Assembly (NCBI GenBank): GCA_036346205.1
Contig: JARFJB010001495.1
Coordinates: forward strand, 4,422,501 to 4,486,500
Origin: Vesta saturnalis
Lineage: Eukaryota > Arthropoda > Insecta > Coleoptera > Lampyridae
Direction of reading: 5' to 3'
DNA length: 64,000 bases
The notes under the pieces were generated by a model. It was not told where the DNA came from. It saw only the letters and a program-made list of their open reading frames with translations, and did not search any database. Position numbers and translations under genes: made by a program. Positions within the stretch are counted from its first letter, which is position 1, and every line of letters begins with the position of its first letter. This document shows positions 57,061-64,000 of the stretch, in pieces.

Positions 57061-58793
57061 TCAGAATGCAACTCGTTGATTGAAAATCAGGTCGATGACA
57101 ACTAATCCAGGGTTTTCTTTCTTCTGCGTTCTTATAAACCTGTTCACTACTACACCTTCTTCTGGGGATGGAAGTTTTACAATCAAAATTTGCAAATGTG
57201 TGGTTTTTTCTAAATCTTCTATCTTCTTTGGCATTGCAATTAGGAGCTTGACGTTTTCTATAAATATTACCCTCATTTCAGTTAAGATCGCATCCAGTGT
57301 ACTATAAAATATTGTCCTGAAATATTTTTCATTTCGATCCACGTATTCTGAATTTTCACCTGTTTCATAACACACAAAATATTCAGTAAGTATGGTATTT
57401 GTCTTTCTTTGCCTTTTAACACCTGCAGAATCGGAATTCTTTAGATGTAATAATTTTGAGTAAACGAGTACTTTCTACAACGTAGTCACAGTCGATATCT
57501 CTGCTCTTTGATATTCTTTCTAGAGCTTGGATTATTTCCCATAGTTATTGAAGGTTATGCGAGTAACCTACAAATGACTACTCCAACGCTATTCCAGAAG
57601 ACCACACAGTGTGTGTCCATCGTTAAATTTTGATAAACTTCTTTTCTTTAAAAACATGTATGGCATAGAGTATTGATGAAAGCATTGCCTAATTGCAGGT
57701 ATTTCCTTTACAGCTTCCATAAGTACCAGATGCAATCGATGATTGCAACAATGCACGTAAGGTATTACGATATTCAAGCGCGGTTGGAGTAATGCTGGCA
57801 CTTCCCCTTTGGGACCACTCGTAACAGCTGCTCCATCATAACATTGACTCAAAATTTTAGAAGTATCTAAGCTTAGGCACTGCTAAAATTACGTTTGTGA
57901 ATGTTTTATCGTCCAAACCAGTGCAGGTTTTTATGGTTAAAGTAGATTCCTTCACTTCTCCACCAATAATGTATCTTAGTCCAAGTGTAATGTTCTCTCG
58001 ATTATTTTTATCGCGTTTACCGCCTTTCAAAACACTAAACCAAGGAATATCCGCATTGCGAATATCCTTACAATGCTTTGAGATACGACGTCTGCCATTA
58101 TGTCAATCAAATTATTTTGAATCTCTGGAGATAAATTCGTGTATTTACCAGATTCAGCAAATTTATTATTTTTGTGCAATGCATACTAAAAAAGATTGCG
58201 AAATAAATCGTTTTCTAGATGTTTTTCAATGTCGTGTGCTAAATCATTAATTGTCAGAAATTGAATAACTTCTGCAATCGACGTGATGTAATATCTATGA
58301 CGTTAAGAACGACGTCGTTGATCATAGTTGAGACCGATAAACTATTTTCTTGGCGTTTCTCTTTTTCATGCCACATCATTACAGCAGTTACATGAACTGC
58401 TGCAGATGCGTGTTTACAAAAACCTTTATCTTTACTTATGGCCATTTTCCAGTTTCGAAACCCGGTCGATCTAAAGGCATTTTGTTTGCTTCCTAGAGAA
58501 TGAAATGTTACATGGGTTACATGTTACAAGGGTAACAAAAAGACACTTTTTGAATATTCCAGTCAATTGAATCTTTGACCTTTATTTTTAGGATAAACCG
58601 ATAATTTTGTTGAACAACGTTTTGCCATTTGCAGAAATATTACTAAAGCCCTTCACATATTAGAGTCGATAATTTTAGTACCAATAGTGGAACTTGTACT
58701 AGCTGCAGACAAGCGAGTTTCGGGTTGTTGTGTCTTTATACTTTCATCTCCTGCAGTAACGATGGAAGGTTTTCTTAGAAATGTATCCATGAT
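57061..58793 (-). pseudogene. hAT-superfamily transposase relic (ZMYM6/DUF4371-like)
   Basis: On the minus strand the reading starts MDTFLRKPSIVTAGDES (58793-58743). It continues FHSLGSKQNAFRSTGFRNWK and the open stretch 58445-58254 (KGFCKHASAAVHVTAVMMWH). After frames containing KHLENDLFRNLF and NLSPEIQNNLIDIMADVVSQ (about 58225-58085) comes SQCYDGAAVTSGPKGEVPAL with IPYVHCCNHRLHLVLMEAVK (57852-57700), the hAT catalytic-region block. C-terminal sequence runs to about 57061. About ten stops or shifts are seen. The arrangement matches the multi-copy 'zinc finger MYM-type 6-like' hAT proteins of insects. TIRs and 8 bp TSDs were not found. Confidence 0.82.
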
Positions 58794-58896
58794 TGTGAAT
58801 AACTGAAAAATAATTTAATTATTCATTTAAAATTGTTGCATTTAATAGGAACTTAAAATAAAAAGACAGCTGCCATTAAAAGTTGGCTTATTCATG

Positions 58897-58902
<6 letters not shown>

Positions 58903-58949
<47 letters not shown>
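58903..58949. repeat. (TA)n microsatellite, left flank of a palindromic element
   Basis: About 23 TA units touching the terminus ACAGGGTGTCTC at 58950. Confidence 0.97.
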
Positions 58950-58952
<3 letters not shown>

Positions 58953-59409
58953 GGTGTCTCAATAGCGCGTGTTCGGTCGATAGCTCCTTAGTCATTAAAC
59001 TTAGGCGAAAAATTTAAATACGAAAGTTGTCTATTTTTATAAGCTGCATAATCTAAAAATAGTTTGGTTTCTACAGAGTGTAATATAAAAGCGGTACAAT
59101 ATAGAACTTTTGATTTTTAAATAGAACACCCTATATATTATTTTATTTTTCGATTCTCCTTATAATTTTACATCTTTTTTTATAAGAATTACTTCCAAGC
59201 TAAATCTTACAGTTTTTGAGATATTTGCAAAGTTAACTAAAAACTGACATTTTTATGTAGTAATTCAAGTACTCAGTTATTTTTAAAGAGAAAAAAAATT
59301 ATCTTTGGTATAGAATTTATTCATACATGAGCTTACTTTAATCTATTGTCAAAATTGGATTTCAATATATAGAGTGATCACAAAAATTAATTAAATAACA
59401 TAAATTTGA

Positions 59410-60396
59410 AAATATCATCTACAGTCTTTGGAGGAGTTTGATAGACTTTTTCTTTAATCCAACCCCAAAGAAAAAGTCCAGCTTTGTCAAGTAAGGCGAT
59501 CTTGCAGGCCAGGGGACCGGCCCTCCTCTTCCAATACATTTGTTTTGAAACTGGATATTTAAATAATTTCTAACGTTTCTGCTAAAATGCGGAGGAGCGC
59601 CATCTAATTTCAGCCACATTTTTCTAAGGGTTTGTAAAGGTAAATCTTCAATAAAAGTTTCAAATTCGTTGCGCAAGAAGTTTAAAAATGAATCTCCATT
59701 GATCGCGTTTTCAAAAAAATATGGTCCTATAATTCTTTCCCCAATAATTCCGGCCCAAACATTAAGTGACTAGCGGTGTTGATGATCAACAGGAATTATA
59801 AATCTGGGATTCTCAGTATCGTAATAATGGAAATTATCTTTATTAACGTATCCATTTTTGCGGAAAGTAGCTTCATCAGTAAATAAGATCGTGCTAAAAT
59901 AGTTGGGTTTTTCAAAATTTTTATTTATGGCTCAATTGCAAAAGTTTAATCTATTAACGAAGTCATCCTCGTCTAATTCTTGTGCAAGTTGGACATGGTA
60001 TGGATGATATTTATATTTTTTTATAATTCTATTAACTGATGTTTTTGAAACATCAACTTCTAATTCCAATTGCCGGCAAGAAACGTGAGGATTTTCAATC
60101 ACGGATTGAAGAACTAAACGTTCATTACCTTCGTTAATTGTGGTTCTTTCTGGTTCTAAATTTTCTTCGTAATGAATACTGACTGTTTGATCGAAACGCT
60201 CCTTTAATCTTGCAAATGATGAAACTTGCGGGTGTCGTGCATTTGGAAATTTTTGCTTATAAATTCGATGAGCTAAAAGACAATTTTTATCGCTTTCACC
60301 AAGGACGTAAATCATATTAACAAGTTCTTCTTTCGAAAAATTCATTTTGTAATTTAGGATGTAAGTATAATATACAATATACACAAATATTAGCAC
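59410..60396 (-). pseudogene. DD41D transposase, lightly damaged
   Basis: The likely start is MNFSKEELVNMIYVLGESDK (about 60345), 18 codons inside the longer frame. Helix-turn-helix region: HPQVSSFARLKERFD and SCRQLELEVDVSKTSVNRII. A TGA follows RLNFCN (about 59935) where relatives have Trp. After it the frame continues with the first catalytic Asp in ILFTDEATFRKNGYV, VWAGIIGERIIGPYFFENAI, and the second Asp in WLKLDGAPPHFSRNVRNYLN. RGGPVPWPARSPYLTKLDFF carries the third Asp, exactly 41 residues on. A 1 nt shift then leads to LWGWIKEKVYQTPPKTVDDI. The frame runs into the TIR, so the C-terminal RRCxLCxxxxGHFE block is missing. Confidence 0.9.
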
Positions 60397-60534
60397 TGTT
60401 TGACAAGTTTGATTTCTTCATTTGTTTTCGTTCATCTTTTGTTTTACGCTCTTTTGATTAAATTGTTTAATTTTACGATGAATCGTTTAAAAACATCTCA
60501 AATATCTCTTAAAAATGGTGGTTTCATACAATAT

Positions 60535-61172
60535 TTATTATAATTACAATTGATGTATTTCAGTTAATATTTTTTAGTTTCTTATGTACCCACAGCTTGC
60601 TTTGACCGACTAATGTTACTCTTCATCAGTGTTATCAACGGAAAAAATTGAACAAACTTAAATATCTCCGAAACTATTAGAGATAGGTATAGAACATATT
60701 TAATGAAAATTAAAGCCGACTAATAGACGAAGACAAGGCGTTAAAAAATATAGGGTGTGCTATTTAAAAAAATGAAGATGTAGCATTTTCAAATTTACGT
60801 TGTTGAATTAATTTTTGTGATCACCCGTTTATTCAAAGACTTCATGTTTGCCAGCAACAAAATGATGGTCACATTGATCATTTATTATAATTTTAAGTGT
60901 TTGTATTTCAGTTAATATGTTTTTTAGTTTCTTATGTATTCATAACTTGCTTTGACCGACTAATTTTACTCTGCTTCAGTGTTATCAACGAAAAAAATTG
61001 AACAAACTTAAATATCTCCGAAACTATTAGAGATAGGTATAGAACATATTTAACAGAAATGAAAGCTGATTAATAGACGAAGACATGGCATTAAAAAAAT
61101 ATAGGGTGTGTCATTTAAAAAATGAAGATATAGCATTTTCAAATTTATGTTATTAAATTAATTTTTGTGATC
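60535..61172. repeat. direct duplication of ~295 bp at the inner element's right end
   Basis: Copies 60535-60829 and 60881-61172 share TTGAACAAACTTAAATATCT, CCGAAACTATTAGAGATAGG and TTAATTTTTGTGATCACYC in the same order and orientation, with about 90 percent identity by eye. A 50 bp spacer separates them. Confidence 0.92.
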
Positions 61173-61596
61173 ACTCTGTATATTGAAATCCAATTTTGAC
61201 AATAGATTAAAGTAAGCTCATGTATGGATAAATTCTGTACCAAAGATAATTTTTTTATCTTTAAAAATAACTGAGATACCTACTTGAATTACTACATAAA
61301 AATATCAGTTTTTAACTAACTGCAAATATCTCAAAAACTGTAAGATTTAGCTTGTAAGTAATTCTTATAAAAAAGATGTAAAATTATAAGGAGAATCGAA
61401 AAATAAAATAATATATAGGGTGTTCTATTTAAAAATCAAAAGTTCTATATTGTACTGCTTTTATATTACACCCTGTAGAAACCAAACTATTTTTAGATTA
61501 TGCAGCTTATAAAAATAGACAACTTTCGTATTTAAACTTATCTTCTAAGTTTAATGACTAAGGAGAAATCGACCGAATATGCACTATTGAGACTCC

Positions 61597-61599
<3 letters not shown>

Positions 61600-61653
<54 letters not shown>
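61600..61653. repeat. (TA)n microsatellite, right flank of a palindromic element
   Basis: About 27 TA units touching the right end of the outer element. Confidence 0.97.
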
Positions 61654-61655
<2 letters not shown>

Positions 61656-64000
61656 GTGTCAAAAACAACAGATCCTTGTCTGCAGAGTACAAACCCATCG
61701 CGTATAGAGTCTGCTATTACATCCAGGGTATAAGTTATTTACATAAAAATCATGAACATGATACATTACTGACGAGGAGCAATGTTGAAATACAAGCACT
61801 TTATGCCGAGTATATTTTAAAGCTCCGAATCAAGTGAGAAATTTTACTGACATGTTTTGTATTAATTTTTTTCGGAAATCGCGAAAAAGCAAAATTTGAA
61901 AGCATTAAATGAACGATATTGAAATCAAGTTTGTCAATTTGTTGACTCCAAAGTCTTTAGCGGACTGGTCACGGAAATTCAATTTCCCAACGGGTACAGA
62001 AACAGGGAAGTGTTTCTTAAGACGATTTCTGGAAAAAGACTTTTACATCCACCAAATCATATTTGATATTGAAATATGTGAATTTGAGATGACAAACGTG
62101 TCAAATAAATTAATTGTAAATGTCATAGTTATGTCTCTATATTTTAGTAAACTCCATATATGTATTACGGTAAACTCGAACTGTGGGATACCAGTTTTTG
62201 AAAAAAATTTTCTTTTACGCTCTTTTGCGAAATTACTAGAATTTCGCAATCTTGCATCAAAAATAACCATTTTCACTGCTTTCGCGCTATTTGCTGCTAG
62301 TAACTGTGAAAAAAATAGTGTAGTGATGCACGCTTTGAAATCCGTCAAAAATGCTATCATATCAAGACTAGGTAATTATGTCGACAAGTGCAAAATGTTT
62401 GTTCGTACTTTGCGTTGTGTTCTCACATTTATTAGTAAAACAAATGTTATTATAATATTAAACATTTTTTTTAGTGCACAAAGTTGATATGCACTCTCAC
62501 TGACTTACTGTCGTCCGTTCTGTTACAATCAAAATTTCACAATTAACAGTATGTTATATATTAAGGGACTGAGGAACTACGTTTAATCCTTAGACTAAAA
62601 GTGATACTTCAGTCTATAGAATCAGGGACTGAAACCATGTATTTAATCTTGGAAAGACAAAAAAGTATTTATATATTAGGTAAGTGCATTCAGTGAGTAG
62701 GTGTATGCCGCATGCATGTGTATCATGATGTAAATTTGGCTGAAGAAATGCAAGTAGTGAATTAGAAAAAAATCATTTTTCCAATTGCGTAAAAAGACAT
62801 TACTTAGATTCAAGTCGCGTCTACACAAACGATGAAAATACAAAGAACCGGTACCGCGACTCATTATCATTGTTTATGTTTGGTAGTTATTTTAAATATC
62901 CTAAAGAGCAAAATTTTATTTTCTTGTTTACGTTGATGTCAAATACCCAGTGCGGATGTCGGGTATTTGGTAATTTATGACCCACAATAGGTAATGCTGT
63001 GACATACCCTAATACATGATACGATTCCTTTTTTCATTACCTACAATCACTAACTAGAATTCGACAAATGTTAAAGTAATTTGCATTGCGGTGCCCTCTT
63101 TCTGTTAAAAACCGGACCCACGAAATACCGTTTACCCACCTACCTGGGCTTGGGATCAAAATATAAATAAGTGGTGTAAATGGTATAATAAATTTAATAA
63201 TAAATAAATGTATGTAAAAAGTTCTCCAAAACAAATCGTTAAACTAACTCGAGATACAAACCATTCACCACAAATAATGCCTTTGATTCAGTCGGTAGTT
63301 TAAAGTGGGCTGATTCAATCTTTTGATTTGCTTAATTACCACAAATTCTGCTAGATTACTTCCACTGAACATTAATATAAAAAAATTGCAATGTAACACT
63401 AATAAAAATGATCTCAGACGCAAAGTTATTTTTAATAGTGCTTGGAATAACTAAACCGAGTTTTATAATAAAAATTTTATCAAAATGTAAGAAAATAAAA
63501 AAATATACAGACTGTGTTTATTAAACAGTTAAAATGATAGGGTTAAATAAAATATGTCTTAAAAATAGCCTTAAATTACTAAAAAATCATTAAACATTAA
63601 ATACCTGTTACAAAATATAATACATCTTCTTGAGAACCCCTGGCATTATAAAAAATAATGCATAAATGCAAACCAAGGTGACGTAATCCTTGTGTCAATG
63701 TTGCGCAATATATTGCAATAAGAATGATTTTATGTTGTCAACCACACCCAAACTGGAATTTTATTTCTTATAAATTTGTCTTCTTGAAATTGAATAATCC
63801 GTTTAATGCATTTTCTTGAAATTTTCAAATAAAAATTGCAATCATAAAATGAAAGCGTACGCAACAGTAAAATTAAATGCGTACTTAAAATGTAACTAAA
63901 GTGTAAATCAAAGTAAAAATAAAAGAAAGAAAAGTGCCTGAAAAGAGCAAATGCTTTAATTTTTAGTATAATGCGTTAAATTATGTTACCATCAAATTAA
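61654..64000. other. unassigned sequence with one longer open frame
   Basis: 61909-62487 (plus) is open for 192 codons, long for such AT-rich DNA. Its product (hydrophobic and Phe/Ile/Asn-rich, several Cys) matches nothing I know, and an overlapping 105-codon frame exists on the other strand. There is no clear splice or start context, so I do not call it a gene. The remainder to 64000 holds no recognised feature. Confidence 0.4.

Larger units (their letters stand above)
59370..61178 (-). mobile_element. inner DD41D Tc1/mariner element
   Basis: The termini GAGTGATCACAAAAATTAAT (59372) and inverted ATTAATTTTTGTGATCACTC (about 61175) form TIRs of about 45 bp, with TA on both sides. A 295 bp right-end segment is present twice (60535-60829 and 60881-61172), so an alternative right end lies at about 60829. 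The transposase is on the minus strand. Confidence 0.9.
58950..61599. mobile_element. outer palindromic (foldback) element hosting a second transposon at its centre
   Basis: The arms 58950-59369 and 61179-61599 are about 420 bp inverted copies: ACAGGGTGTCTCAATAG at one end, CTATTGAGACTCCTCTGT at the other. They meet as TTGGATTTCAATATA and TATATTGAAATCCAA, so without the inner element the outer one would be a nearly loopless palindrome. Each arm also contains an internal ACACCCTGTAG / AGAGTGTAATATAA-type motif. Pure (TA)n tracts lie directly outside both ends. Confidence 0.9.

Overview
The window is AT-rich nuclear DNA from an insect, most likely a beetle. I infer this from an insect-type lin-52, a PPM-family phosphatase, a low-complexity cuticular protein gene whose intron splits the signal peptide, 47-57 nt introns, and a dense load of insect-type transposons. 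No genus can be named. There is no prokaryotic operon structure, rRNA or CRISPR array.

Only three host genes are convincing. lin-52 (8606-9284, minus, four exons) encodes the MuvB/DREAM subunit LIN52. A PP2C/PPM serine/threonine phosphatase (9751-10728, plus, one coding exon) lies head-to-head with it across a 466 bp probable shared promoter. A secreted Ala/Gly/His-rich cuticular protein (35841-36392, minus, two exons) has a clear TATA box. Several kilobases of AT-rich sequence around these genes hold nothing recognisable.

Most of the rest is mobile-element debris. From left to right: a long-TIR DD41D Tc1/mariner relic (about 1030-2740); a DD34D mariner scrap (2830-3350); a double-jelly-roll capsid-like relic in two pieces flanking a truncated Ty3/gypsy fragment (3789-7329); a Penelope-like relic (12460-13660); a DD39D-type element (13806-15265); a tRNA-derived SINE; a piggyBac with TTAA ends (15814-18172); jockey-like LINE ORF1 sequence running into a large GT-type satellite (19260-21610); a LINE RT relic (22209-23433); a foldback element (23998-25258); a minisatellite (28130-28980); an IS630-like element with clean TIRs (29823-31962); another Tc1/mariner (38234-39768); a transposon inserted inside the TIR of another (39930-43402); a piggyBac with TTAA ends (45670-47986); a long-TIR DD41D element (50597-52571); a LINE RT relic (52975-54430); a hAT relic (57061-58793); and a DD41D element sitting at the exact centre of a palindromic element (58950-61599).

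Two patterns recur. Pure (TA)n tracts of 40-105 bp flank or lie inside several of the transposons, on both sides in three cases. A dispersed repeat of up to about 1 kb travels with GT/GC-alternating microsatellites at about 21.6, 26.0, 26.6 and 56.5 kb. I see no intact defence or biosynthetic system. The most unusual items are the interrupted capsid-like relic, the nested and palindromic transposon structures, the IS630-like transposase with very wide D-to-E spacing, and the tRNA-like sequence beside a loopless palindrome inside a transposon.
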